In this document: positions 31,983 through 41,512 of the stretch, in pieces
How positions within the stretch are numbered: position 1 is the stretch's first letter
Layout: each line of letters starts with the position of its first letter
Origin: Micavibrio sp. UBA6147
GTDB taxonomy: Bacteria > Pseudomonadota > Alphaproteobacteria > Micavibrionales > UBA1664
NCBI GenBank assembly: GCA_002423185.1
Contig: DIUX01000004.1
Location: 248,001-312,000, forward strand
DNA: 64,000 nucleotides
Reading direction: 5' to 3'
Notes under the pieces: model-generated
What the model saw: the letters and a program-made list of their open reading frames with translations, nothing else
Databases searched by the model: none
What the model was told of the DNA's origin: nothing
Position numbers and translations under genes: made by a program

Positions 31983-34061
31983 TCAAAAACGGTTCGGGTT
32001 ATTGCCGATTGGACGGCGGGCGTCATGGCCTTCGCTTACGCTGGCGGGGCGTTTAAGACTGTTCAGTCTTTGGGCGTTTGCCCCTTGTGGGGAGTAAGCA
32101 TCGCCGTCATCGCTGCCGATTAGCCGCCCTAGCAAACGGCTGAACGCACTTCCGTCACGGTCTTCGGATCGGGTGAGGGGCGCGCCGCCGCGCTGGCGGT
32201 GGGCGTAACGCATCGTGTCCGCCCAGATCGAGGCGGGAAGTGTGCCGCCATAAACATCCTTCATCGGTTGATTGTCGTCATACCCGACCCACACGCCGGC
32301 GGTGTAATCGCTGCTGTATCCCAAAAACCACGCGTCGCGGTTTTCTTGCGATGTGCCGGTTTTTCCGGCAACGGGAAAGCCCAAAATCGCGCGGCGGCCT
32401 GTGCCTTGGCTCACGACATCTTCGAGCATGAGGGTGAGTTGACCGATTGTAGCGGGGTCGATGACGGGTTCGGTGGCCTTGGCGCGCGCTTCGCGCTGAG
32501 CCGCAATGTCAAATAATGTTTTGTTATCGGCGGTGATGATGCGGTTAATGCCAAAGGGTGGAGTCGGGCGGCCTTGACGCGCAAGGGTTTGGTACGCGCC
32601 GACCATCTCCAGCAAGGTTGTTTCAGAGGTGCCGAGCGCGATGCTCAAATCCGGTTGAATGGATGTGGAGATCCCAAGTTTGTGCGCCGTGCGGATTGTG
32701 CCGTCAACGCCGGTCAGGTCAAGCAAGCGGACGGTCGCGACGTTATAGGATTGCGACAAAGCAACCCAAAGCGGGACTTCGCCATGAAAATCGCCGGTAT
32801 AATTTGTTGGCCTGTAGCCGTTTTTGGAAAAGGGTTCGTCACTGATGAGGGAGTGAATGCCCCAGCCTTGCTGTAATGCCGATAGATAGACAAAGGGTTT
32901 GAAGGATGAGCCCGGTTGCCGCATGGCTTGAGTGGCGCGGTTGAATTGGCTTTTGTTATAATCGGCACCGCCGAGCATGGCGCGCACCGCACCGCTTTTG
33001 TCGACCAAGATCAACGAAAATTCGGGCGCATCGCGTTTTTTCCATGTTGCGTATTCTTCGGTATAGCGTTTGGCGGCTTCGGCGGCTTTTTCCTGAAGGC
33101 TTGGGTCAAGTGTTGTGTAGATCACCAAATCGCCCTGTGTGTCGCCAATGTAATCGGGCAATAAATCCATGATCCAGTCGGTGAAATACCGGTCGTTTTC
33201 GTCTGAATCGATGACGTTATATGGCTTGACTGATGGTTTGACCATCACGCCTTTGTTTTTGCGGTCCTTGTTTGAGGCGGCGGTGTCGCTGTCTTCTTCC
33301 AGCATCCCGTTTTCATCCATCAGGCGGATGACGACATTCATGCGGTCGCGCGCGCTCTTGGGGTTGGCCATGGGGTTGTAGCGCGAGGGCGCCTTTAAAA
33401 GCCCCGCCAGCGTGGCGGCTTCATGAAGCGTGAGGTTCTTCGCCGTTTTGTTGAAATAGATTTTGGCGGCGGCATCGGCACCATAAGCGCCCGCCCCCAT
33501 ATAGACTCGGTTCAGATACGCAGCGATGATTTCTTCTTTGGTATAGCGGCTTTCGAGCCAGACGGCGAGCATGGCTTCTTGGATCTTGCGGCGCAAGGTG
33601 CGCTCAGGCGAGAGAAACAGGTTTTTGGCCAGTTGCTGGGTAATGGTTGAGCCGCCTTGTGCAATTTTCTTTTCCTGAACATTGGTCATGAAGGCGCGTA
33701 AAATGCCGATCGGGTCAATCCCGAAATGATAGAAAAACCGGCGGTCTTCGGTGGCGATGACGGCGTTGATGAGGTCTTTGGGGAGGTCTTCATAGGTGAG
33801 GTTTTTGCCGAGCAATTCACCATATCGCGCCAGCACGGTTTCATTGTCCGATGCGATGACAGTGACGGATCGCTTGCGTTCAAAAGTCGACGCCTTGGCA
33901 ATGTCGGGCAAGTCATGCCCGTAATAGGCAATCACGCCGAGCATCCCGATAAACAGCCAGATGCCGAAAATCATACACCATTTGAACAGGGTCAAAACGG
34001 GTCTTTTGCGAGATTTCGCTGGTTGTTTTTTGCTGCGTGTGGATGGTTTTCGGCCGCCCAT
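31983..34061 (-). CDS. mrcA: Penicillin-binding protein 1A (bifunctional transglycosylase/transpeptidase)
   Basis: The 692-aa protein polymerises and crosslinks peptidoglycan in the periplasm. A basic N-terminus and one membrane helix (FGIWLFIGMLGVIAYYG) precede the GT51 domain: ATEDRRFFYHFGID with the catalytic Glu, GGSTITQQLAKN, then RKIQEAMLAVWLE. The transpeptidase has GSSFKPFVYLSA (S-x-x-K), SQSYN (S-x-N) and GKTGTSQ (K-T-G). At under 700 aa it is on the short side for family 1A and lacks large inserts. It is transcribed alone, with a terminator upstream for the neighbouring gene. Confidence 0.94.
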   Translation of the reverse strand: MGGRKPSTRSKKQPAKSRKRPVLTLFKWCMIFGIWLFIGMLGVIAYYGHDLPDIAKASTFERKRSVTVIASDNETVLARYGELLGKNLTYEDLPKDLINAVIATEDRRFFYHFGIDPIGILRAFMTNVQEKKIAQGGSTITQQLAKNLFLSPERTLRRKIQEAMLAVWLESRYTKEEIIAAYLNRVYMGAGAYGADAAAKIYFNKTAKNLTLHEAATLAGLLKAPSRYNPMANPKSARDRMNVVIRLMDENGMLEEDSDTAASNKDRKNKGVMVKPSVKPYNVIDSDENDRYFTDWIMDLLPDYIGDTQGDLVIYTTLDPSLQEKAAEAAKRYTEEYATWKKRDAPEFSLILVDKSGAVRAMLGGADYNKSQFNRATQAMRQPGSSFKPFVYLSALQQGWGIHSLISDEPFSKNGYRPTNYTGDFHGEVPLWVALSQSYNVATVRLLDLTGVDGTIRTAHKLGISTSIQPDLSIALGTSETTLLEMVGAYQTLARQGRPTPPFGINRIITADNKTLFDIAAQREARAKATEPVIDPATIGQLTLMLEDVVSQGTGRRAILGFPVAGKTGTSQENRDAWFLGYSSDYTAGVWVGYDDNQPMKDVYGGTLPASIWADTMRYAHRQRGGAPLTRSEDRDGSAFSRLLGRLIGSDDGDAYSPQGANAQRLNSLKRPASVSEGHDARRPIGNNPNRF

Positions 34062-34124
34062 GTTGATTTTAGCCCTAAACAGAAATATTGAAACAGTGGC
34101 GCATATTTAGCAGACAAATCAGGC

Positions 34125-34158
34125 AAAAAAAAGACCTGTCGCGATGCGGCAGGTTTTT
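34125..34158 (-). terminator. Terminator after the acetyltransferase gene
   Basis: On the minus strand AAACCTGCCGC, a short loop and GCGACAGGT are followed by CTTTTTTTT. The plus-strand side also ends in TTTTT. Confidence 0.8.
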
Positions 34159-34193
34159 ATGTCATTGCGCCTGTCCGTGCTTTGGGGCTAACC

Positions 34194-34727
34194 CTAGTCA
34201 TAGACAATCCAAAACCGCATTTGCGCCGGAAAACGGTCGGTTGCGGAGGTTTGATCCTGAAGCGTTCCGCCGCAAAATTCGATGATGCGCCGTGCGGCGT
34301 GGTTGTCGGGCGCGATGGTGATGAGGGCGCGTTCAATGCCAAGGGCATGAATACTCGGCAAGGCGCGTTGCAGGAGTTTCTTGCCAAAGCCGCGTCCGCG
34401 CATGGATGGACGGATTGAAAAGCTCACATGACCGCCGAATCGTTCAAGGTGCCAATTCACACGATGACGGATTTTGACGAAGCCGATATAGTCCGTGTCT
34501 TTCACCAGCCACAACACGGTTTCTCTGACTTTTTCGGCCCAAGGCTCAAGGTTTTGATGGTGTTGTCCCATTTCGTCGCATAAATCCTCAACAAACCCTT
34601 CATAGTCTTTGGAGATCCGTTCGAGGTCGAGCTGGTTGAGCAAACCAGCCTCGTGATATTCCGCCAAGGCTTCGATAAAGCTCTCGCGGTATTCAAGGGA
34701 TGGTTTTACGAGTTTAGAGGCGGACAT
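34194..34727 (-). CDS. GNAT-family N-acetyltransferase
   Basis: The 177-aa protein has the GNAT core: VKIRHRVNWHLERFGGHVSF, then the CoA-binding SIRPSMRGRGFGKKLLQRAL (R-x-x-G-x-G/A form) and TIAPDNHAARRIIEFCGG, the standard 'N-x-x-A-x-x-l-i-e-x-x-G' helix. The N-terminal third (EALAEYHEAGLLNQLDLERI) is seen in poorly characterised acetyltransferases of small amines. Substrate unknown. A terminator separates it from mrcA. Confidence 0.88.
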   Translation of the reverse strand: MSASKLVKPSLEYRESFIEALAEYHEAGLLNQLDLERISKDYEGFVEDLCDEMGQHHQNLEPWAEKVRETVLWLVKDTDYIGFVKIRHRVNWHLERFGGHVSFSIRPSMRGRGFGKKLLQRALPSIHALGIERALITIAPDNHAARRIIEFCGGTLQDQTSATDRFPAQMRFWIVYD

Positions 34728-34832
34728 GGAGTATACTCACGAAGTTTCGTCAATTCAGGCCTTCAGGCCGGTTATTTTATACCAACGCATATTATCCGCG
34801 ATAATCCCGCTTCGGTCATGCTTTTTTTGCAC

Positions 34833-36374
34833 TTATACCATGAACAGAGCGGCGAGCCCCAAAAAGGCAAGAAAACCAATGACATCGGTGACGGTTGTTA
34901 AGAAAACAGATGAGGCGAGTGCGGGGTCGATATTCACTTTTTCCAGAAAAATCGGGATACAAATGCCGAATAATCCGGCAACCACCATGTTCACCACCAT
35001 CGCCATGGCGATGACGCCGCCCAAAATGGGGCTTTGGAACCACAGCCACGCCATTACACCGGCAATAATGGCGAAGGCGATTCCGTTTAACAACCCAACG
35101 ATGGTTTCTTTCCAGATCATCCGCCACATGTTGGTGCGTGAGAGTTCCTTGGTCGCAAGGGCGCGCACAGCCACGGTGAGGGTTTGCGTGCCGGCATTGC
35201 CGCCCATCGAGGCGACAATCGGCATGAGAATGGCGAGCGCGACCAGTTTTTCAATTGTGGCGTCAAACAGCCCGATGACGACCGAGGCGATAATGGCGGT
35301 CAATAAATTGACGGCGAGCCAAGAAAACCGTGATCGTGTTGTCGCCATAATGTCGCGATACATGTCGGTGCTGTCGACCCCGCCGAGGCGGAGTAAGTCT
35401 TCTTGCGCTTCTTCATCGATAACGGCCACAACGTCGTCAACGGTAATCACCCCGATGAGGCGCTGGTTCGAATCCACAACGGGGGCGGAGGTCAGGCCTT
35501 CGCGGCGGAAGATCATCGCCACGTCTTCTTGGTCCATATCGGCGGGAATGGGGTGGGTGCCGCCTTCGAGCATGAGCGATGCGATACTTTCCGAGCGTTT
35601 GCTGCGGACAATGCGGTTGAGGGGGATTTCCCCGATCACGCGGTACATGGGGTCAATGACGAAAATATCGAAAAATTCTTCGGGTAATTCGTCATCCGCC
35701 ATACGCAGGTAATCAATGGTCTTCCCGATTGTCCAGAATTGCGGAATGGCAACGAAGTTGCGCTCCATAATTCGTCCGGCGCTGTCTTCGGGGTAATTCA
35801 GGCCTTCCTCCACCGCGATACGGTCTTTGGACGACATGAGGCGCAGGATTTGTTTTTGAAACAGCGGGTCAAGATTGTAAATCAAATCAACCGCGTCGTC
35901 GGTTTCCAGCTCAGACGCAATGGCGGATACTTTGGCGGGGGCGAGGAGCTCCATCGTCACGGTGCGCAGGTCGCCGTCCATTTCGATGAACGTATAGGCA
36001 TCGAATTCGTCAATATGTTTGTCGATGAGTTCGAGGCGGTCGCTGAGTGTGACTTTGGACAATAATTCGGCGGTGTCCTTGGGGCCGAGGATTTTGAGGT
36101 AATCCGACACGGTTGCGCTGTCTTCCTCACGCAGGGCAGAGATAATCTTGCGGATTAAATCATCGCTGAGGGAGATAAACGTCGCGCGGTCTTTGAGGTC
36201 AAGGTCGATGTCGATGCGGTCGACCGCGTCGTCGGGCATGGCGTCAATCAGGGCGGATTGTTCTGCGCCCGATGCTTCGCCTTGTGCTTGCATGGTTCCG
36301 TCTTGTTTGGGCACGCCGGCGTTGCCAGTGAACTGGTCTTGGATCTGTTCTGTGTCTGGCTGTTGTGCGTTCAT
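34833..36374 (-). CDS. mgtE: Magnesium transporter MgtE
   Basis: The 513-aa inner-membrane magnesium channel has an N-terminal acidic alpha-superhelical domain (about 60-190). Two CBS domains follow (about 190-320) whose bound magnesium closes the pore. The C-terminal five-helix pore region includes MGGNAGTQTLTVAVRAL, the family's most conserved pore segment. An extra ~45 residues at the N-terminus are Gln/Asp-rich. The terminator upstream (36568-36597) separates it from the malic enzyme gene. Confidence 0.95.
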   Translation of the reverse strand: MNAQQPDTEQIQDQFTGNAGVPKQDGTMQAQGEASGAEQSALIDAMPDDAVDRIDIDLDLKDRATFISLSDDLIRKIISALREEDSATVSDYLKILGPKDTAELLSKVTLSDRLELIDKHIDEFDAYTFIEMDGDLRTVTMELLAPAKVSAIASELETDDAVDLIYNLDPLFQKQILRLMSSKDRIAVEEGLNYPEDSAGRIMERNFVAIPQFWTIGKTIDYLRMADDELPEEFFDIFVIDPMYRVIGEIPLNRIVRSKRSESIASLMLEGGTHPIPADMDQEDVAMIFRREGLTSAPVVDSNQRLIGVITVDDVVAVIDEEAQEDLLRLGGVDSTDMYRDIMATTRSRFSWLAVNLLTAIIASVVIGLFDATIEKLVALAILMPIVASMGGNAGTQTLTVAVRALATKELSRTNMWRMIWKETIVGLLNGIAFAIIAGVMAWLWFQSPILGGVIAMAMVVNMVVAGLFGICIPIFLEKVNIDPALASSVFLTTVTDVIGFLAFLGLAALFMV

Positions 36375-36567
36375 CAGAGCCGGCCCGCTGTTGAAGTGTT
36401 ACGAAACGAAAACCGTTTGCTTGCCTCAAGCACCTTGCGCGGCGAAAAACAACGCAGCGAAAAAGGAAAAACATACTGGACAATGCAAGCGCCTATCCTA
36501 TTGATTTTTAAACGCGCGTCCAGTCACAAAATTATGTTCATAGGATATTCAGCGGATATTCAGCATG

Positions 36568-36597
36568 AAAAACGGCTCATGACGAGCCGTTTTTTAT
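36568..36597 (-). terminator. Terminator after the malic enzyme gene
   Basis: AAAAACGGCTC-ATGA-CGAGCCGTTTTTT has T runs in both directions; on the minus strand it is 26 bp after the maeB stop. Confidence 0.9.
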
Positions 36598-36622
36598 TCT
36601 TTTGTACCGTGGCCGTATCGCG

Positions 36623-38917
36623 TTATGCGGCGGCGGTTTGGTCAACCGTTTCGAGCAATTGAGCGCCGACAACCGCCAAGGCGGTAATATTGACAAGGCC
36701 GCGCGGCGTGACGGCGGTGGTCACGATATTGGCGGGTTTGGCAACGCCGAGCAAGATCGGTCCGATCACGGTTGAATCCGTCAACATTTTCACCATGTTA
36801 TAGGTGATGTTGGCGGCATCGACATTCGGCATCACCAACAAATTCGCGGCGCCTTTCAGGCTCGATCCGGGCATGATGTTGTCGCGGATTTCCTGTGACA
36901 GGGCGCTGTCGGCGTGCATCTCGCCGTCGACTTCGAGGTCGGGGGCGCGTTGACGCAGATCGGCACGGACATTGCGCATTTTGACGGCGCTTGGTTCGTT
37001 GCTTGAGCCAAAGTTCGAATGGGACAAGAGTGCCACTTTGGGTTCAATGCCGAAGCGTTTGATTTCTTCCACAGCGCTTAGGGTCATTTCCGAAATCTGA
37101 GCCACAGACGGGTCGGGATTGACATGTGTGTCGCACAGGAAGTAATTGCCCCGCGCGTTGATCAAAATCGCCATCGCTGCCGCAACTTCAACGCCCGGTT
37201 TCAGGCCGATGATGTTTTGGATGTGCGTCAGGTGGTCTTTATACTTGTTGACCGTGCCGCAAATCATGGCATCGGCTTCGCCCTTTTGCACCATCAGTGA
37301 TGCAATCACCGTGTTGTTGGTGCGGACAATGGCTTTTGCCATGGCGGGGGTTACGCCGCATCGCTTCATGAGGTCGAGGTAATGCGTCCAGTATGATTTA
37401 TAACGCGGGTCATCGTCCGGATCGCAAATCTCGTAGTCTTTGCCGGCGACAAGGCGTAGGTTGAGCTGCTTAATCCGGCTTTCGACCACTTTGGTACGAC
37501 CGACCAAAACCGGAATCGCAAGGCCTTCATCCACAACGGTTTGAACGGCGCGCAAGACGCGCTCTTCTTCACCTTCGGCATAAACAACGCGTTTGGGGGT
37601 GAGGCGGGCTTTGTTGAAAATCGGGCGCATCAATAAATTGCTGCGATAGAAGAATTGCTGGAGTTTTTCGCGATAGGCGACAAAATCCTCAATCGGGCGC
37701 GTGGCGACTCCGCTCGCCATGGCGGCCTTTGCCACCGCAATCGGAACATTCACGATCAAACGCGGGTCAAACGGTTTGGGGATGAGGTAAGACGGGCCGA
37801 ATTCCAGTTTTTCATCGCTGTAGACGGCGGCGACTTCGTGTGAGGCTTCTTGGGTTGCTAATTCCGCAATTGCCTTGACGCAGGCGATTTTCATTTCTTC
37901 GTTAATCGTGGTCGCGCCAACGTCAAGCGCCCCGCGGAAAATGAACGGGAAGCACAACACGTTGTTGACCTGATTGGTGTAGTCGGAACGACCGGTGCAA
38001 ATAATCGCGTTCGGTTTCGCCGCTTTGGCTTCTTCGGGCATGATTTCGGGGGTCGGGTTGGCGAGCGCCAGAATCAACGGCGCATCGGCCATTTTGGACA
38101 CGAGTGCGCCATTCAAAACCCCAGGGCCGGACAGGCCGAGAAACACATCGGCGCCTTCGATGACGTCTTCAAGCGTTCTGGCGTTTGTTTCGACGGCGAA
38201 TTTTTCTTTGTACGGATCCATACTTTCTTCGCGGCCTTTATACACAACGCCGTTGCGATCCGTGACCGTGATGTTGCCGAGGGGGAGGCCGAGGCTGACC
38301 AAAATGTCCAAACACGCCAAAGCTGCCGCACCGGCACCGGAGGCCACGAGTTTGATATCCTCAATCTTGCGATTGGCGAGTTTGAGCCAGTTGGTTAAGG
38401 CGGCGCCGACAATAATGGCGGTGCCATGTTGGTCGTCATGGAATACGGGAATTTTCATCCGTTCGCGCAAGCGGCGTTCGATTTCGAAACATTCCGGTGC
38501 TTTGATGTCTTCAAGGTTGATGCCGCCGAATGTCGGTTCCAACATCGCAACCGCGTCGACGATTTTGTCGATGTCTGTTTCGTCGAGCTCAATATCAATC
38601 GAGTCGATATTGGCGAATTTTTTGAACAGGACGGCTTTGCCCTCCATCACAGGCTTGGCGGCCAATGCGCCAATTGCGCCGAGGCCGAGAACGGCGGTGC
38701 CGTTGGTGATGACGGCGACAAGGTTGCCGCGTGAGGTGTATTCAAAGGCCTTTGACGGGTCGGCGGCGATTTCCTCACACGCGGCGGCAACACCGGGGGA
38801 ATAGGCGAGCGCGAGGTCGCGCTGGGTGTTCATGGGTTTGGTCGCTTTGATCGCGATTTTTCCGGGGGTCGGGCGGCGGTGATAGTCGAGGGCGCTCTCT
38901 CTAAAGGCATTATCCAT
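36623..38917 (-). CDS. maeB: NADP-type malic enzyme fused to a phosphotransacetylase-like domain
   Basis: The 764-aa protein has an N-terminal malic enzyme domain (about residues 1-430): KPMNTQRDLALAYSPGVAAA, PVFHDDQHGTAIIVGAAL (metal-binding Asp-Asp), and a GAGAAALACLDILVSLG dinucleotide-binding loop. The C-terminal half (about 430-764) is PTA/PTB-like: KRVVYAEGEEERVLRA, with ADAMICGTVNKYKDHL and NLLVMPNVDAANITYNM. It decarboxylates malate to pyruvate with reduction of NAD(P); the PTA domain usually regulates, for example through acetyl-CoA. With ppdK it can feed gluconeogenesis. Confidence 0.96.
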   Translation of the reverse strand: MDNAFRESALDYHRRPTPGKIAIKATKPMNTQRDLALAYSPGVAAACEEIAADPSKAFEYTSRGNLVAVITNGTAVLGLGAIGALAAKPVMEGKAVLFKKFANIDSIDIELDETDIDKIVDAVAMLEPTFGGINLEDIKAPECFEIERRLRERMKIPVFHDDQHGTAIIVGAALTNWLKLANRKIEDIKLVASGAGAAALACLDILVSLGLPLGNITVTDRNGVVYKGREESMDPYKEKFAVETNARTLEDVIEGADVFLGLSGPGVLNGALVSKMADAPLILALANPTPEIMPEEAKAAKPNAIICTGRSDYTNQVNNVLCFPFIFRGALDVGATTINEEMKIACVKAIAELATQEASHEVAAVYSDEKLEFGPSYLIPKPFDPRLIVNVPIAVAKAAMASGVATRPIEDFVAYREKLQQFFYRSNLLMRPIFNKARLTPKRVVYAEGEEERVLRAVQTVVDEGLAIPVLVGRTKVVESRIKQLNLRLVAGKDYEICDPDDDPRYKSYWTHYLDLMKRCGVTPAMAKAIVRTNNTVIASLMVQKGEADAMICGTVNKYKDHLTHIQNIIGLKPGVEVAAAMAILINARGNYFLCDTHVNPDPSVAQISEMTLSAVEEIKRFGIEPKVALLSHSNFGSSNEPSAVKMRNVRADLRQRAPDLEVDGEMHADSALSQEIRDNIMPGSSLKGAANLLVMPNVDAANITYNMVKMLTDSTVIGPILLGVAKPANIVTTAVTPRGLVNITALAVVGAQLLETVDQTAAA

Positions 38918-39123
38918 GCTGAAAAACCTTAACTTGCTAAAACATGCTTACGGGACTTATTGGCAATAGGGAATGTCCGAAGGGCTCTCGCTGCTTCGGC
39001 GCTTGGCATATTCAATATTCGTATAAAAGGGAGGTCTGCATCACTGTCATCTTTTGGTAAGCGCACCGCGTGCGGTGCAACATCTTTTTCTTTACTGCGT
39101 ATGCAACATTTCCGTTTATGAAA

Positions 39124-39211
39124 TGGTGCGGCCAAGAAGACTCGAACTTCCACGGGCGCAATGCCCACAGCGACCTCAACGCTGCGCGTCTACCAATTCC
39201 GCCATGGCCGC
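39124..39211 (-). tRNA. tRNA-Leu (anticodon GAG)
   Basis: The minus strand folds as a class II tRNA. The acceptor stem is GCGGCCA/TGGCCGC with encoded ACCA. The anticodon stem is CAGCG/CGCTG with loop TTGAGGT, giving GAG. A long variable arm (TGGGCATTGCGCCC) and the T arm with TTCGAGT follow. At 88 nt it decodes CUC and CUU leucine codons. It lies alone between maeB and the phosphodiesterase gene. Confidence 0.97.
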
Positions 39212-39457
39212 AAAGAATTGAAAGTAGAAGCGTTATCTAGCAGATAAAATTTTCATACGCAACCCAAGAATATGCCGCAAAGCAAAAGATTTTTCGCAGC
39301 ATGGGCATTTTTGGCTTGTCGTTAAGGAAATCTCAAATTTTTTGGTGTGGTATGGATATGAAGGCCATAGATATGATATGGTTTTATATGGAGTTTTCTC
39401 CATGACGTGCTTTTCATTCATTCGATCAAGGTGTGTGTCATTTCTCAGGAATTTTCA

Positions 39458-40549
39458 ATGCTTGCACAAGCATATGACCTCGGCGGCGTTATCGCGGTGC
39501 TGAGCAAAAATGATTTTGGCCTTCTTCCGCCCGAACATCGTGCTGATGCCGCCGCCATTTGGGGCAAGCTGGCTGATTGTTTCGCCAAGGACATCGCCTG
39601 CGCCTATTCCGATGTAACCGGCCTTGCCGCGCCGCTTGAGCCGCAAGACAGCGCCCAAGCCACCCGTAATATGGGCGAATTATACCTTAAATGGCGTGAC
39701 GAAGGCGCGGAGGCTCCGAGCATGGCGGCGTTGGTTGCCATTATGATGCATGGTTTGGGGATTCAGGGTGATTCGGCTCTTGCCCATACAGTGTTGGCGG
39801 CGGCGTTGCTCGCCGAAATTCCGAACGATAAACCGTTTCACGGAAACGCTCATTACCGCGATATTTTGTGTTCGACATTCCGGCTTTTGACGTTGCATCG
39901 TCATCGCGCGTCCATCGACAAGGATTTATATGATTTACCGCCCGAAACGGCGGCGCTTATGCTGGTTGCCGCTTGCGTGCATGATTATTGCCATGACGGG
40001 CGGGGGAATAATATTGACGGTGTCCATACCCCGATGCGGCTGGAGAAAAACGCTTTTGACAAAGCAGAGCCCTCTTTGCGCCAATTTGGCTTGCCGCAGA
40101 GCGAGCTTGAGCGTGTGCGCGTGATGATTTTAACAACGGATGTGAGCTTCGACGATATGGGGAGTAGCCCATCACGCCGCCTGCGCGCCGCCTACGCCCA
40201 CCACTTCGAAGGCAAACACGCGCCGAAACTTTGCCCTGTTTTGGTGCCGTTGGCGGAGGATAAAACCCTCAGCCTGATGGCGATGATGCTGGAAGAAGCC
40301 GATATTTATACATCGGTCGGCCTGAATTACGATTATGCGCGGTTGACGACGGTGCTGGTGGCGCAGGAAACCAAGATTTTGACCACCAAGGCTTCTACTC
40401 TTCACGGGTTTATCGAGATGATCTGCGGTGGGCTTATGGCGAGTCCCGCGTCACGCTTGTTGTTCAATGAAACGTTTCAGGCCATCTCGCGCCAAGCCGC
40501 CGAAGATGTGCGCGCCAATATCGATTACGCCAGAGCGACTCCGGCGTAA
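39458..40549 (+). CDS. Class I cyclic-nucleotide phosphodiesterase homologue (HD fold)
   Basis: The 363-aa protein holds the metal motifs of eukaryotic class I (PDE1-11) enzymes. H128-x3-H132 (FHGNAHYRDIL) corresponds to Y-H-N-x-x-H-A-x-D-V. HDYCHDGRGNNI at 175-186 fits the whole PROSITE-type signature H-D-[LIVMFY]-x-H-x-[AG]-x2-[NQ]-x-[LIVMFY]. D282 (EEADIYTSVG) is placed like the last metal Asp. The invariant nucleotide-binding Gln is not identified. It has no membrane helix or sensory domain. ATG 39458 has CAGGA 7 bp upstream. It may degrade cAMP or cGMP, or another nucleotide. A cpdA-like gene lies 1.7 kb on. Class II and III PDEs are the usual bacterial types. Confidence 0.75.
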   Translation: MLAQAYDLGGVIAVLSKNDFGLLPPEHRADAAAIWGKLADCFAKDIACAYSDVTGLAAPLEPQDSAQATRNMGELYLKWRDEGAEAPSMAALVAIMMHGLGIQGDSALAHTVLAAALLAEIPNDKPFHGNAHYRDILCSTFRLLTLHRHRASIDKDLYDLPPETAALMLVAACVHDYCHDGRGNNIDGVHTPMRLEKNAFDKAEPSLRQFGLPQSELERVRVMILTTDVSFDDMGSSPSRRLRAAYAHHFEGKHAPKLCPVLVPLAEDKTLSLMAMMLEEADIYTSVGLNYDYARLTTVLVAQETKILTTKASTLHGFIEMICGGLMASPASRLLFNETFQAISRQAAEDVRANIDYARATPA

Positions 40550-40557
40550 TTTTTTCA

Positions 40558-41418
40558 TTACACCAACCACCAAAATCGTAAGACATCCACTCCGCCAAAA
40601 TTTTGGAATCGGGGGCTGAAGATCATTGTTTTTTCAGTGTTTAACCGTTGAAGGCCGATTGTTGCGCTCGCGGCGATGGCGGCGACGAAGCGGGACGCGT
40701 TATCTTTTGTTGTGGCTTTGCCCTCTTTCGGTATTGGGGGCAGGGCGGCGACCATATCTTTCAATACCTTGATAAAGGCGGGGTTCACGGCACCGTTTTC
40801 GAGGGCTGCGCCATCGAATTGATGGAGGCGGGCGAGGGATGTGCAGGTGTTTTTTTGTAAAACAGCGGTGCTTCGCGCCATGTGTTTGAACACGCGCAGG
40901 CAGAGCAAAGATAAGAGCGCATTATGGTCTGATCCCTCAGGATTCTCGCCCCATAAACACGGTGCACAGGCTGCGATGGCACTGGCCTTGCGGGTTTGAT
41001 AGGCGATGAAGTCTTGCGCTGTGTTGAACGGTGTTGGGGAGAGGTCTTCTTGCATCACCTCGATGAGGGCGAGCAAGGCATCGGGCTTTAAAACGCCGTC
41101 TGCGATTCCGGTTTTGAGGGCGGCGAGCAAGAGTGTTTGTTCATTTTGCGGGGCGGTTTTATTGTGACTGAGGCTGTCATACCACCATTTCAGGCGCAAA
41201 TGCCCCATAGTTTGTTCGCTTACCAAGCTCGGGATTTTCTCGATTTCGGTGAGGAGCAAAAACAAAGCCGTTATCGCGCCGCGCTTTGACGGCGGCGCAT
41301 AAGATGGTGCATACAGGGCGATGCGATATAAATCGCGGTCACTTGAAAACAAGTGCCGCGCACAGAAAAGTTCCGCGTCGCGTGAAAATTTTTTATGTTT
41401 TGAAACGGGGGTATCCAT
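40558..41418 (-). CDS. Squalene/phytoene synthase-fold protein, NDUFAF6-like
   Basis: The 286-aa protein has the head-to-head isoprenoid synthase fold pattern RDLYRIALYAPSYAPP, TALFLLLTEIEKIPSLVSEQ and LRLKWWYDSL. Both Asp-rich metal motifs (D-x-x-x-D) expected in enzymes are missing (FLLLTEIEK instead of D-D-I-x-D). This is the pattern of NDUFAF6, a mitochondrial complex I assembly factor, and of its alphaproteobacterial relatives. A non-catalytic role in complex I or membrane lipid binding is inferred. ATG 41418 is chosen by homology; the frame is open further upstream. It ends 8 bp from the convergent PDE-like stop. Confidence 0.75.
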   Translation of the reverse strand: MDTPVSKHKKFSRDAELFCARHLFSSDRDLYRIALYAPSYAPPSKRGAITALFLLLTEIEKIPSLVSEQTMGHLRLKWWYDSLSHNKTAPQNEQTLLLAALKTGIADGVLKPDALLALIEVMQEDLSPTPFNTAQDFIAYQTRKASAIAACAPCLWGENPEGSDHNALLSLLCLRVFKHMARSTAVLQKNTCTSLARLHQFDGAALENGAVNPAFIKVLKDMVAALPPIPKEGKATTKDNASRFVAAIAASATIGLQRLNTEKTMIFSPRFQNFGGVDVLRFWWLV

Positions 41419-41512
41419 GGTTAATATGGTGGCCGATGTTACGGGTGGGTGTTGCGGTCGTATCGTGATACTGTAATCCCCGATGTTCACGCTGAAAAGG
41501 AGAATTATAGCC

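Noticed and set aside
34726..35712. 328-aa open frame on the plus strand opposite mgtE
   Set aside because: It is antisense to a strongly recognised gene, is Ser/Thr/Ala/Arg biased and has no domain features.
39063..39078. Hairpin GCACCGCGTGCGGTGC as tRNA-Leu terminator
   Set aside because: The stem is short and no T tract follows on the minus strand.
40558..41418. Catalytic squalene or phytoene synthase
   Set aside because: Both Asp-rich metal-binding motifs are missing; a pseudo-enzyme related to NDUFAF6 is more likely.
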